Positions 33,201 through 45,177 of a DNA stretch of 64,000 nt are shown here, one piece after another. Source of the stretch: Mytilus californianus (Eukaryota > Mollusca > Bivalvia > Mytilida > Mytilidae). The stretch's first letter is position 1, and each line of letters begins with the position of its first letter. Under the pieces are notes generated by a model. The model did no database searches. It was given only the letters and a program-made list of their open reading frames with translations, and had not been told where the DNA came from. A program made the translations under genes and the position numbers. The stretch is taken from positions 248,001-312,000 of the forward strand of contig NW_026262741.1 of NCBI RefSeq assembly GCF_021869535.1, given 5' to 3'.

Positions 33201-33324
33201 GTAATGCATTGGAATATATATTCAGCTCGTTAGCATTGTGACCATTATCGTTTTTTTAATATATAGAAGGGCAGATCACGGATAAATTTGTACATAAACA
33301 AGCAAAGTTTTATGCGTACTTTAT

Positions 33325-33435
33325 TTACAAATAGATAAAAGAAGATGTGGTATGAGTGACAATGAGACAACTCTCCATCCAAGTCAAAATTAACAAAAGT
33401 AAACCATTGTAGGTCTTCAACACGGAGCTACATGT
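33325..33435 (-). repeat. Dispersed mussel repeat inside the TA-flanked element
   Basis: AGAAGATGTGGTATGAGTGA, AATGAGACAACTCTCC and TAGGTCTTCAACACGGAGC are the reverse of the 26280-26615 family. Confidence 0.65.
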
Positions 33436-33719
33436 ATTTAATCGTGTTTATATCACGGAAGTATTAAATTTACTTTGTTTTTCTATGTTTATACCAAGAA
33501 AAAAGACATTAAAAAATATTAAAAAAATCGATGTAGAGCGGTCCTGGTTACAAGTTAACTTAGTGTTTAGCAGACCAGGCCGCTGTTTAAGTTAACTAAA
33601 TTGTGGTCCTAGAACTGCTCAGAGCAGTCCTAAATCCTGTCACAGGTTAACTTTGACCAGTCCAAATGACTGGTTATCAAGTTAACTTGCTGTACAGGTT
33701 AGGACTGCACCCATCTGTA

Positions 33720-34110
33720 TGGCTTATGATATAATTAACCGTGAACAGCTGCAGTAAAAGAGTATGTATACATGAGAATAGACTGTCTGTATGACGAACT
33801 GAATCTTTTAGTTGATCGTACGTTTTTCCTTTTAACAGTGAACTGATAGTAGTGGGTTGTGTTGCTTTTTGATGATCCCTCTTATGTTAGTGCTGTAGGG
33901 TCAGACACATACATTATAGTTTTCCCTTCCAGGATAATGATACATTATATTAAGCTTTTATTTTTCTTTGGAGATCCTCGAACTCTTTTTCCTGTAACAC
34001 ATACTCCCTGAAATAACATACGTGTCTATAAACATTTTAACCATTGCATCACCATTAAAAGCACAGGCTTTTGTGATCCAAAGTGTTTTGAAAATGTATA
34101 TCCTTTGGGT
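33720..34110. other. Spacer, nothing recognised
   Basis: No gene or repeat recognised. Confidence 0.35.
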
Positions 34111-34113
34111 CAC

Positions 34114-34476
34114 TTAAACTCCAGTTAAACAGTGATATGCACACATATCTGATTGTTGGATATGAAGTTTAAAGTCGGTCTTGAGATAAATACGAGATGC
34201 AGCGAAAGTTGTGGTCAATTCATTGTGAATAACGGAAGAAGTAGGTGCATTTTGTTTCAAATTTTTGACAAGTTCATGAAGTGATTGAAAAGCTTCAACA
34301 CCTTCAGCTGCTATATTATCAAGGCCATGAAGATTGATTCTTTGTGAGGCTGCACACGCTTTGGGAACATTGAAGAGTGAGCTTTTTTTCAATAGTTCAA
34401 AGTTGATTTTTTTACAGTAAGAGAAATATATGAGTACAATTTGTGAATGACGCGATGTTCTCACAACATCTGTCAA
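34114..34476 (-). pseudogene. Fragment of an unannotated repeat-associated gene family
   Basis: A 120-codon open stretch. Its second half, INLHGLDNIAAEGVEAFQSL then ELVKNLKQ, and AASRIYLKTDFKLHIQQSDM followed by CAYHC, follows the pattern L.GLD..A.EG..AF..L...... and A..YLKTD...H.....C..HC that I recall from multicopy, uncharacterised invertebrate proteins. Nothing recognisable continues it on either side, so it is probably a truncated relic. Function unknown. Confidence 0.4.
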
Positions 34477-34479
34477 CTT

Positions 34480-35159
34480 TATGTCAATTTACATTTGACA
34501 CTATCTAAACGAATGATGGATCGAAAAAATAGTTTATATCATGTTGCATTTTCACCTGACCCATACGCTCTCCAGGTCTCATTACTCTTTCTTCTATAAC
34601 CAAACAAGACCAAGATTTTAATAGCAGTTCTGCCTGGTCTATTTTATATTTTGTTATGACATGCAGACGCTGCATAATTTTACCGTTTGTAATGTTTTGG
34701 GAAACAATTAAAAGATTTTATATTTAATGTCTGCTGTTTCTTCATATAATTTTTAATGGATAATAGTGAGCTGATCATCTGTTCGTAGGCTTGGTTGGTT
34801 CTGCCATTAAAAGTTTGTACGCCCCCGTTGTATCGGTGGGGGCATTAAGTTTTACCCTTGTCCGTCTGTACGTCGCAAAATTGGTTTCCGTTCTTTTTTA
34901 TAGATTTTGTTTGTAACTTTCTATGCAAGACTTGTATATGCTTTTTCAACATAAATCTTTGTGATTCGATAATTATCGTATCAAAGTAACTCAAAGGCAA
35001 GACTATTTCTGTTTAAATGTTCATTAAAACGCCACTTACATTTGGTATTGAAATGAAACAAGATGGACATGTCCCGCAGACAGTTTGTGACTACATTTTA
35101 CAATAAAACATTCCTTTGTAGAGAGATTTAGGATGTAACTGTTAATTTATGTAGGCCAC
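34480..35159. other. Spacer with one dispersed-repeat fragment
   Basis: Bases ~34815-34900 (CCCCGTTGTATCGGTGGGGG and CCCTTGTCCGTCTGTACGTC) look like a piece of a bivalve interspersed repeat; GCCCCCG..CGGTGGGGGC is a short hairpin. No gene seen. Confidence 0.4.
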
Positions 35160-36101
35160 AAACACACAACACTTTAAGGTTTAAAAAAGAACAAATCTCT
35201 TTCACTCTCGGTAAGAGGGAACAACTCTCGATTCTTCAACAGACTTACAATATCATCTTCACTGCACAGGTCAATTGGAATGTCAAATGTTCCTTCCACG
35301 GTGACATCTTTTGGGATATTAACTAGCTTCTTTGTGTGTGTTTTTTTTTTGTTGGTTTAATTTTTGTTTTCTTTGTGACAGGTATATAAACTTCCTGGCT
35401 CTCTATATTGGTTTTGTTGTTGTTAAAGCTGGAAGACCAGCTTCACATGGGACTTTCTCATTAATGTTAGATTGGACTGCCTGCAATTGAATATAAATAT
35501 CAGAAAGATGAGAATGGTTCCGAACCTAAAAAAGACTGTAATATGGAAGTCTTTCAGCACAGCTAAAGATTATTTTTAATTGGTTTCCGGCAGCCATTGG
35601 TCTGCAATGATTTGCTTCATTTACAATTTTTTCCACTTTCAATTTTTCTGCAGGATTAACATTACTTTCCTAATTGCACTAGCTTTTTGCAAGTTGACTG
35701 TTGTACAGATGCCATAGCTTGTGTTTTTAGATGTGGATCAAGATAAAAGTGTGGACAGCTGATATAACTCTCGGGCATGTCATCCCAACTACAACTTTCA
35801 ACTGCAATACAAATAACAAGGAGGTGCTTGCATGGGAGATGAGAGCTGAACCAGTCCTTACATGACCATTTTGGTTCTGCACCAACTTTAATGTTGTAAT
35901 TGTTTTTGCTGTCTAAACTTTCATCCTGAATTATGCCATTTTCACTAGAAAAATTGATTAATGGAATAAGGTTGACATTGGTGGCAATCTTTGCAGACAG
36001 TGGTCGATGAACATCTTTTGCTTATTGTGGAGGAATTCTGGAATTTCATGATGGTACTTTCTGCATAGATCCAAACTTTGCACGTTGTAAGATTTGAACC
36101 T
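35160..36101 (-). pseudogene. SWIM zinc-finger gene remnant
   Basis: A strong splice acceptor (AACTTTTACTTCTAG) precedes base 36101. The exon reads SYNVQSLDLCRKYHHEIPEF then LHNKQKMFIDHCLQRL, shifts frame near 35985, and continues YNIKVGAEPKWSCKDWFSSH and LPCKHLLVICIA. The WSCKDW..(x)..LPCKH pattern is the second half of a SWIM zinc finger (C-x-C-xn-C-x-H), with Ser where the first Cys is usual. Further frames follow: NPAEKLKVEKIVNEANHCRP near 35630, and KKLVNIPKDVTVEGTFDIPI then DLCSEDDIVSLLKNRELFPL near 35250. At least three frameshifts and one stop break it. SWIM domains bind DNA or protein and are common in MULE-type transposases and in expanded invertebrate families; which applies here is unclear. 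Confidence 0.55.
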
Positions 36102-36604
36102 AGAAGTAAAAGTTAAGTAATATCTATATGGTCAAGACTTTGATTAGAAATTTTAGTTAAATGCTATTCACAATACTTCTATGTTTTTACAAGGATTTAT
36201 TACAGATTACTGTTTAATCGGTTACTCACAACACTAGATAATTGTGCCCTAATTTGTTGTTCTATTCATACTTAAATAATTAGTCATTTAATTACAAAAC
36301 AATCTGGAAAAGTAATCATCTCTTCAGAAGGGTATAAGAATATTAAAATGTCCTGGAAATCCTTTTGTATGTGTGGTTGGTGGTTAACTAGCAAGCATTT
36401 ACTAGTTCATATTGATATAAAGTTCTATTAAATTATATTTACATTTTGTAGCTGTCTTTCAATTCATTTACTAGTGTTACAGTGGAAATGCTGCCTTTAC
36501 TGAACTGGACGAGGTATTCTTTTTTAGGTCCCTTTGCTTCCTTTTAAACCATTTATTGTTGTTATTCGAATGTTGAAAGACTCATCTTTGAAAGCCTTGA
36601 CCTA
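36102..36604. other. Intron-like or spacer sequence
   Basis: AT-rich with no recognised content. It may be the intron upstream of the SWIM exon. Confidence 0.3.
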
Positions 36605-36991
36605 TTAATAAAAAGGATCTGTAGTAAGAACAAATATTTCAATATCCTCAACCATCAATTGTAATACACTGTATAAACAATTTATCGAATGTAACACATG
36701 TTTCTGTCTACTTAAAATTGAATGCAACATTCGACTTATTGAAGACAAATGACATTCCTTTTTTCCGGATATCACGGTTTGTGTTCCCTCTTTAACCTGT
36801 ATGCAATTCATAGTTTCGGATTGTTTTGCTTGCACGTTATCACCATATTTTTTCTGCAATTGTAGAATTTCGATTTTGTTTCTCACTTGGTCTACTTTAA
36901 GACCAAATTGCTTAACTGCGGTGTCCCGTTTGTTCTCGAATGAATTGTTTTTGAACTCCAGGATTGAACAATCTAGAAGCGGTCGTAGCAC
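36605..36991 (-). other. Unrecognised open frame, 128 codons
   Basis: Reads FKNNSFENKRDTAVKQFGLK then VDQVRNKIEILQLQKKYGDN, a Lys/Gln-rich, probably helical segment. It overlaps the end of the recombinase relic in another frame and could be its neighbour in a mobile element. I do not recognise it. Confidence 0.25.
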
Positions 36992-37156
36992 AGAGACTGG
37001 TTGGTAAAGAACCTATCTATTCCTGCATCATTCACTATGTCCTTAACAACACATTCCAGGTTGTGTTTACCAATTGGTTGCTTACTGAACTCGTTGAAAG
37101 TAGCTTGAAATTAAAAATCGATGGGGGGTCTTTCAGCAGGTAATTTATTCAGGTAT
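36973..37156 (-). pseudogene. Crypton-like tyrosine recombinase relic
   Basis: The minus strand reads YLNKLPAERPPIDF, a TAA (37111-37113), then FNEFSKQPIGKHNLECVVKD and IVNDAGIDRFFTNQSL. The order PVGKNTL..(x)..AGI...FTNHSLR is the mid-catalytic stretch of Crypton-type recombinases and their domesticated relatives (KCTD1/QRICH1/ZMYM-like C-terminal domains). The H-x-x-R box is altered: NQSLCYDRF in place of NHSLR. Too short and broken to be functional. Confidence 0.45.
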
Positions 37157-37254
37157 AATTGAAACACATTCCAGCTGCTGTATACGCATAAGTAATGGTT
37201 ATTTTGAAAGATAGTAGTCTGTTACCCCATACCATAACAAAAGCTCCTTAAAGC

Positions 37255-38290
37255 CATTGATGATGGCGATCTTGTTGGGGAAGAGTTTCTAGATCTACAA
37301 AAACAAAAAAAAGGTGTACATCAAGGATCCGTATTAGGACCGGTGTTGTTTTTAATTTTTATCAATGATCTTCCTTTGTCTAATACTAATCATAAAACCG
37401 ATTTATCAGTCATTGGACAAAACAAAAGTTGCATCAATCCAAAAAAATAATACGGTTTTTCAAGATATTATTTGCTGGTGTGAATACAATTAAAAAGCTG
37501 TAAATGTATCTAATACGAAAGCTATATGTATTGGCTCTGAACAGAAGCTTTCAGTCATATCAAATGTAAACATTAATCTTGCTATACATGGAAAACAAAT
37601 TAAAGAAAGTACACTTGAAAAGGTTCTAGGTGTTTTTATTGATGTATCTCTATCTTGGTCTTCTCATATTGAGTATATAATAAAAAAAAAGTACACTCTT
37701 CTTTTAGCTTTACTAAAAAGGATAAAGAAGAGTTTAAATCACAAAGCTAGACTAATGTTCTATAACGCTTACGTTTTACCTTGCTTAGATTATTGTTCAA
37801 TATGGGGAAGCTGTAATGACTTTCCTTTAGATAGTTTACCAAAACTGCAAAAGAGGGCAGCAAGAATAATTTTAGACGAACATGATTACACCAAACCTTC
37901 AATCGTATTATTTCACGAATGTAACATTGTGCCGAATACACAAAGAAAACTTTATCATAAATCATAAGCTCCAGAATATATATCCAGTCTTATTTTATCA
38001 GCTTCTGCAAACCAAATACAGAGTTGTATAAGTCTAGTTTCTCGTACACTGGACCAAAAGTATGGAATGCTCTTCCTAATTCAATTAAAAAATCAAAAAC
38101 AGTATTAGAATTTAAACATAACCACAAATCTATGTACTTTTAACATTATCATGATATTTGTACTGTAATGCCATATCATAATTGTTTATTGTATTTTTTT
38201 AATTGTATCTATTCTTATTTATCATTATTATTGAATATGTATTGTTTATTTTTGATGGAATTATTCTTGTATTAAGAGAGCCTTATTGAA
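37255..38290 (+). mobile_element. Degenerate LINE (CR1/L2-like RT C-terminus)
   Basis: In changing frames it encodes GVHQGSVLGPVLFLIFINDL (RT motif B and start of C), LGVFIDVSLSWSSHIEYI, LPCLDYCSIWGSCNDFPLDS with LPKLQKRAARIILDEHDYTK, and YGPKVWNALPNSIKKSK-like codons near 38060. The acidic YxDD box expected after INDL..KTDL is absent: the sequence runs directly from KTDL to SVIGQNK. Stops and frameshifts occur near 37450 and 37966. The element ends in an ATTATTATT run at about 38320 that passes straight into the satellite. The clade is judged from the QKRAAR and KVWNALP motifs only. Confidence 0.7.
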
Positions 38291-40424
38291 AATTGTTGTA
38301 ATCCAACTGAGTTTCTACATAATGATAATATTATTATTATTACAACATTCAGCATTCGTTTTCAACATTCATCATTTATTTTCAACATTCGACATTCGAT
38401 CTTATCATTCAACATTCGTTTTAAATATTCAACATTCAATATTAGGTTTCAACGTTCAAAATTTGTTTTCCAACAATCGATTTCAACATTCAACATTTAA
38501 TTTGAAAATTAGAGATTTGATATTTTATTTTATAAAAAGTTTGCTATTTTTTTTTCATTTTTTTTTTCAACCTTCTATTTCATCTTTCAAAATTTGTTTT
38601 TGAACATCCAACATCCAGCATTCGTTAATAACATTCGATTTCAACATTCAACATTCAAAATTTTATTTTCAACAATTTTTTTTTCACATTTGATATCAAC
38701 ATTCAACGTTTGCTTACAGCATTCAGAATTCATTTTTAACATTCTGTTTCAGCTTTGGACATTCGTTTTCAACATTCGAATTCAACATTTTTTTTCAATT
38801 TTTTTCAACATTCGTTTTCAACATTCCTGATTCGTTTTTTTTTTTTTTTAACATTCAATATTCGATTAAAACATTCAAAATTCGTTTTCAAATTTTAACA
38901 TTTGTTTTGAACATTCGATTTCAGCATTATTTTTCAAAAAACAATTTGTCAACATTCAATTTTAACGTTCTCCATTTGTTTTAGAATCCAACATTGGTTT
39001 AGATATACGATTTTAACGGGCAACATTCGGTTTTAACAACGATTTTAACAGTCAACATTCGGTTTTAACATTCAACATTTTTTTTCGACATATTAAACAT
39101 TTGTTCTTCAAGATTCGATATCAACCTTCAATTAAAACATTAAAAATTCGTTTTCAACATTCAAGATCTGATTTTAGCATTCAACATTCGTTTTCAACAT
39201 TGGATTCAAACATTCAACATTTGTTTTCAACTTTTTTTTTACATTACATTTCATCATTCAACATTCGTTTCAACATTCCTGATTCGTTTGTCAACATTCA
39301 ACTTTCGATTAAAACATTCCAGATTTGGTTTCAATATTCGTTTTCAACATTCAACATTCGATTAAAACATTCCAAATACAAAATTTTATTTTTCTTTTTT
39401 CCCCTTATTTCACATTTGAATTCAACATTCAACATTCGCTTACATTTTTTTTTTTTGGCATTCTATTTCAACATTGAACATTCGTTTTCAACATTCCTGG
39501 ATCGTTTTTCAGCATTCAACATTTGATCCATGCAACATTCGTTTTCAAAATCATTTTTTTTTAACATTCTATTTCTAAATTCAACATTCGTTTTCAACAT
39601 TCCTGATTCATTTTTTTAACATTCCTGATTCATTTTTCAGCATTCCTGATTCATTTTTCAACATTTGAATAAAACATTCAAATTTCGTTTTAAAAATGCA
39701 AAATTCGATTCCATTTTCAACATTCGATTTCAGCATTCAAGATTTGTTTTTAAAATTCAACATTCATTCTCAACATTCATATCAACATTCGACTTTATTA
39801 TTCAACATTCAAAATTTTATTTTCAAATTTCAGTTTATTTTTTTATTTTTTTTTACATTTGGTTTTAACATTCAGCGTTCGTTTTCAACATTCATCATTC
39901 ATTTTCAACATTCGACTTCGATTTTCATTCGTTTTCAATATTCAACATTCTACATTAGTTTTGAACATTCAAAATTTGTTTTGTAACAATTGATTTCAAC
40001 ATTCAACATTTAATTTGAACATTCAAGATTTAATATTTTATTTTATAAATTTTTTTTTTTTCATTTTTTTCAACATTCTATTTCATGTTTCATAATTCGT
40101 TTTTGAAACATTCAACATCCAGCATTCGTTAATAACATACAATATTCTTTCTTAACGTTAAAAATTTTAATTTTAATATTATTTTTTTATTTATTTTTTT
40201 TCACATTTGATATCAACATTCAACGTTTGCTTACAACATTCAACAATTCGATTTTAACATTAAACATTCAAAATTATTTTTCAAAAACAATTTGTCAACA
40301 TTTAATTTTAACGTTCAACATTCGTTTTAAAATTCAACATTGGTTTTCAACACTGGTTTTCAACATTCAACATTGGTTTAATTATTCGATTTTAACAGTC
40401 AACATTCGATTTTGACATTCAACT

Positions 40425-42780
40425 TTCAAGAAGGATTATGCATTTTTAATAATGGATCTAATACTTATCTTCATCCTGGAAACGGGTCTTATTCTGCTAT
40501 TGATATCACTATTTGCGATCCCTCTCTTCTTCTGGATTATTCATGGCGTGTTCATGATGATCTATGTGGAAGTGATCACTTTCCAATAGTACTTGAACAT
40601 CTTTTTACTTCTGCCCAACAGAGAGTACCACGTTGGAAACTTGACAAGGCGGATTGGTCCTTGTTTGAGAATCTCTGTCAAGCGGAACTTCAGTCAAAGA
40701 TGTTTGAGACTGTACAAGATCCAATTTTAACTTTTAATACAGTTTTAACGTCAATTGCTGACAGAACTATTCCTAAGACCTCGGCAAATCCGAAACATCC
40801 CAGCAAACCATGGTTTGATGATGCTTGTGATCAATAGGTGACCGTAAAAAATCTGAAAAAATCTGAAAAAATCTGAAAAACGGTTCAATCAACAACCAAC
40901 GACAGAAAACTTGACCATCTTGTTCGATTCGAATCATTTGTTCGTAATGGTTTTGCGAAAAATGAACATGTAGTGTCGGTCTTTTTCGATCTAGAAAAAG
41001 CCTATGATACTACATGGAAGTATGGTATTTTAAAAGATCTGTTTGATATGGGGTTGAAAGGCAATATGCCAAATTTTATTTCGAATTTTCTATCTAACAG
41101 ACAATTTAATGTCAGAGTAAATTCAACCATGTCTGTTCTGTATGATCAAGAGATGGGTGTCCCTCAGGGCAGTATTTTATCTGTTACATTATTTAGTCTT
41201 AAAATCAACAGCCTTGTTGAAGTTTTAAAAAGTAATATTGAAGGTTCATTGTATGTTGATGACTTTTTAATATGTTATAGAGGCAAAAATATGAATAACA
41301 TAGAAAGACAATTACAGTTATGTCTTGGAAGAATTGAAAAATGGGCCTCGGAAAATGGGTTCAAATTTTCCACTTCAAAAACGGTCGGGATGCATTTTTG
41401 TAACAAAAGGAAATTGCATCTTGATCCAGAACTCACTTTGTACGGCAACCCAATTAAAATGGTTGATGAAACCAAATTTCTTGGGTTAATTTTCGATAAA
41501 AAGTTAACCTTTCTACCCCATATCAAAATGTTAAAATCGAAATGTTTAAAAGTATTAGATATTTTAAAAGTTGTCGGCAGCACCGACTGGGATGCTGATC
41601 GCAACATTTTACTTAATTTATATAGATCTCTAGTTAGATCTAAACTAGATTATGGCTCTATAGTGTATGGCTCTGCAAGGAAGTCCTACATACAGATTCT
41701 TGATGCTGTGCATCATCAGGGTTTGCGTCTCTGTCTTGGCGCATTTAAAACCTCACCAGTTGAGAGTCTGTATGTAGAGGCTGATGAGCACTCACTCTCT
41801 AACAGACGTTTGAAGCTTGGACTTCAATATGCTGTCAAACTAAAAGCGATCTTTACTGAAGCTGAAGCAGAAGCAATAATTTTGGCTTTGAAATTTATTG
41901 CTTCTTCAGATAAATCCAAATTTATTATATGTTCTGATTCACTTTCATGCTTACAAGCTATACAAAATACTAAAATTAAAAACCCAACAATTCTCAAAAT
42001 TTTATATGTAATGAGGAATTTAAAAATTCTTCTTAAAGAAATATTATTTCTATGGGTGCCGAGTCATGTTGGAATCCTTGGAAACACAGCTGTAGACCTT
42101 GAGGCAAAGAATGCCCTGGGTGACCCTTTATCTAACTGTGATATACCATATACCGATTTTAAATCTAATATTAGAGAATATGTTTTTAATATATTGAAAA
42201 ATGAATGGAGTAAAAAAGATGGTAATAAATTACATGAAATTAAACCTAATTTATGTAAACCTTTCAATAATTTTATGTGCAGAAAGATCAGTGTGTTATT
42301 TCTAGATGTCGTATTGGTCATACTAGAATAACACACGAATATCTTTTAAAAAATGAAGTAGAACCACAATGTATACCTTGTAACTGCAAGTATACTATTA
42401 AACATGTTTTAATCAATTGTATTGACTTTGCTGATATTCGTAAGAAGCATTTCAATGTCAATAATATGTATGATTTAATTAATAATGTTTCATTTACAAA
42501 TATTGTTTCATTTTTAAAAGAAGTTGGAATATATTCTAAAATATAAAAATGTTATTATATTTAAAACGATTTTAAATTTTATCACGTTATCTTAATGTTT
42601 ATTTTTATTTGTAAATAATCAATTTGCTTTAATCTAGAATTTAAGTTTATTGAAGGACCTTTTGTCTGATTTTAAGAATATGCTTTAAATTGTAAAAAAT
42701 ATTCGAATTAGCTCTCGCCGCGATATAGCCTTGTTGTGCTAATGCGGCGTAAAGCAACCAACAATCAATCAATCAATCAA
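40425..42780 (+). mobile_element. I/Nimb-type LINE with two internal deletions
   Basis: Inserted in the satellite. It starts late in the endonuclease (NNGSNTYLHPGNGSYSAIDI, then GSDHFPI, the catalytic Asp-His; stop near 40837). A triple ATCTGAAAAA repeat (40850-40880) replaces the linker and the start of the RT. RT continues from about 40895: VFFDLEKAYDTTWKYGILKD (motif A), GVPQGSILS (B), GSLYVDDFLICY (C, intact DD), KFLGLIFDKKLTFLPHI. A second deletion near 41845 joins RT to RNase H and loses the first RNase H Asp. RNase H and knuckle follow as in the 29-kb copy; one A lost near 42282 shifts the frame. The 3' UTR ends in CGCCGC..GCGGCG and CCAACAATCAATCAATCAA. Inactive. Confidence 0.9.
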
Positions 42781-43440
42781 CATTCGTTTGCAACATATTC
42801 AACATTTGTTCTTCAAGTTTCGATTTCAACCTTCAATTAAAACATTAACAATTCGTGTTCAACATTCAGCATTCATTTCCAACATTCACCTTTCGATTTC
42901 ATTATTCAAAATTCAGTTTCAACATTTATATTTGTTTTAAACATTTAACATTCACCATTTATTTTAGTTAGTTTTTTTCAATCGATTTCAACATTTGTTT
43001 TTTTCTACATTCCTCATTCAAATTTTTGTTTTTCTATTTCTATATATGGCTCTCGATTCCAACATTCAACATTTGTCTAAACATTCCACACTTGTTTTCT
43101 AAAAAACAACATTTTTTCATTTTTTAAACATTCGATTTCAACATTCAACATCTGTTTTCAGCATTCGACATTTGATTTTCACATTAAACATTTAATATCT
43201 TATTACAAAACAAGTTTGTTTTTTTTTTCTATTTTTTTTAACATTAACAATCAACATACATTTTCAACATTCAACATTCAAAATCTAATTTTCAATATAT
43301 TTTTTTAATTATTTTCTTTTCTTGTTCACATTTGATTTCAATATTTAACATTCGCTTACAACATTCAAATTTCGTTTTAAACATTCAACATTAATTTACA
43401 GCTTTCAACAATTGTTTACAACATTCAATTCAAACATTCA

Positions 43441-44020
43441 AAGGAGTAGGTCTGGTGAGGGCCGATTTTGGCCTCAAACTTCAGGTTCATCTGATGAAAG
43501 ATTTTGGACACTTTTTAAACACTTAAGTGTCTACTTCAGTCGATTCAATTAGTTTTTGTGAAAGATTTGAACAGATTTAGTCATTTAAAATGCTCACATT
43601 TAAGTCAAAATATGAAAAATCTATTAAATATGCCATAATATATCACTTTTCAGATGGTTTTTGTCAAAAATGAAAGTGGCCGCATTCGTGTTCATTCTCA
43701 ACCTTTATATATGTTATGTATTATCATCAAATACAACTTACATTTAAATATTAAGAATGAACACAAATGCGGCCACTTCCATTTAAGACGGAAACCGTCT
43801 TAAATTTAACTCAAATGCTAAAATTGTGAAGATTTCAGTAATTTAGCATGACTTAATGACGATAGTACCCGATATGTGCATAGTATTGTCAAGAACAGCC
43901 CATATTTATGTAACAGAAGTATTCTACTTTCCATTAAATAGATAAAAGATTACATTCGAACAATTTTGTAAAACTGCAATATTTTGGGGCCAAAAAATGG
44001 TCTTACTGGACCTACTCCTT
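43441..44020. mobile_element. 580-bp near-palindromic element
   Basis: The ends AAGGAGTAGGTC and GGACCTACTCCTT are complementary, and similarity extends about 38 bp inward. An inner pair, AAGTGGCCGCATTCGTGTTC (near 43672) and GAACACAAATGCGGCCACTT (near 43765), is also complementary. The element sits cleanly in the satellite. No coding sequence; target duplication not resolvable within the repeat. Confidence 0.75.
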
Positions 44021-44177
44021 TCGTTTTCAATATTCGATTCAATCATTCAACATTCGTTTTTAAAATTCCAGATTCATTAATCAACATTTATTCTTCGATT
44101 AAAACATTCAAAATTTGTTTCAAAATTCGTTTTCAAAATTCAACATTCGTTGTCAGCATTCAACATTTGTTTTTAGC

Positions 44178-45045
44178 TTACCCATGTGAGCCTATGCAAT
44201 AACTTGGCGTTCGTCGTCGTCCGTCGCCTGTCGTCGTAAACTATTTCAAAAATCTTCTCCTCTGAAACTACTGGGCCAAATACCTTCAAACTTTAACTAA
44301 TTGTTCCTTAGGGTATCTAGTTTATAAATTGTATCCGAAGTTTTGATCCATCGACAAACATGGCCGCCATGATAAAAATAGAACATAGGGGTCAAATGCA
44401 GTTTTTGGCTTATATCTCAAAAACTAAAGCTTTTAGAGCAAATCTAACATGGGGGTAAAATTGTTCAATTGGTCGAGATCTATCGGCCTTGAAATTTTCA
44501 GACGAATCGAACAACTTATTGTTTGGTTGCTGCCACCGTATTGGTAGTTATAACAAAATTTTGCAGTTTTTTGTTATTATTTTGAATATTATTATAGATA
44601 TATATATAAACTGTAAGCAGCAATAATGTTCAGCAAAGTAAGATCTACAAAAAGTTAATATGACCATAATTGTCAATTGACCCCTTAAGGAGTTATTGCC
44701 CTTTAAAGAAAAATTTACGCAATTTGTTCATCAAGTTTGCTAAAATTTAAAAATCTTCTCTTCTGAAACGACTGGGCCAATTACCTTCAAACTTTAACTA
44801 AATGTTTCTTAGTGTATCTTGTTTATAAATTGTATCCGAAGTTTGTATCCATCGACAAACATGGCCGCCATGGCTAAAAATAGAACATAAGGGTCACATG
44901 CAGTTTTTGGCTTATATCTCAAAAACTAAGGAGGTATTGCCCTTTAAAGACAATTTTACACTATTTGTTCATCAAGTTTGCTAACATTTAAAAATCTTCT
45001 CCTCTGAAATACAGGTGAGCGATTCAGGCTCTTGAGAGCCTCTTG
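44178..45045 (+). repeat. Dispersed CTCACC-ended repeat, copy 2
   Basis: Shares blocks in reverse with 2085-2703, such as GATCCATCGACAAACATGGC and GAAATTTTCAGACGAATCGA. It has an internal partial duplication: the ACCTTCAAACTTTAACTAA to CAGTTTTTGGCTTATATCTC stretch occurs at 44285-44415 and again at 44780-44925. It ends CAGGTGAGCGATTCAGGCTC and TTGAGAGCCTCTTGTTT. Inserted in the satellite. Confidence 0.7.
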
Positions 45046-45177
45046 TTTAAATTCAACATTCGTTTTCAACATTCGATTTCAGCATTCACCATTTGTTTTT
45101 TTATAATTCAACAGTCGTTTTCAACATTCAAAGTTTTATTTTAATTTTTTTTCTATTTCCTTTTTTTTCACATTTAA

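Larger units (their letters stand above)
30349..33717. mobile_element. 3.4-kb TA-flanked inverted-repeat element with internal tandem array
   Basis: The left end CAGATGGGTGCGGTCCTAAC and the right end, whose complement is CAGATGGGTGCAGTCCTAAC, match over about 26 bp with one mismatch and continue into AAGTTAAC on both sides. TA flanks both ends (30347-30348, 33718-33719). Inside come GTTAACTT-rich subterminal DNA, a 28-bp array (30500-30665), a ~257-bp tandem array (31460-33200), a dispersed repeat, then the mirrored subterminal region (33540-33690). No transposase. TA duplication and CAG ends suggest mobilisation by a Tc1/mariner-like transposase. Confidence 0.85.

Noticed and set aside
32557..33233. 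Open frames of 102 and 79 codons in the ~257-bp array
   Set aside because: The equivalent positions in the other units contain stops and indels, so no frame is maintained.
41764..41800. CTGATGAGC at 41783 as a third hammerhead
   Set aside because: It is LINE coding sequence; no GAAA or pairing stems follow at the required distance.
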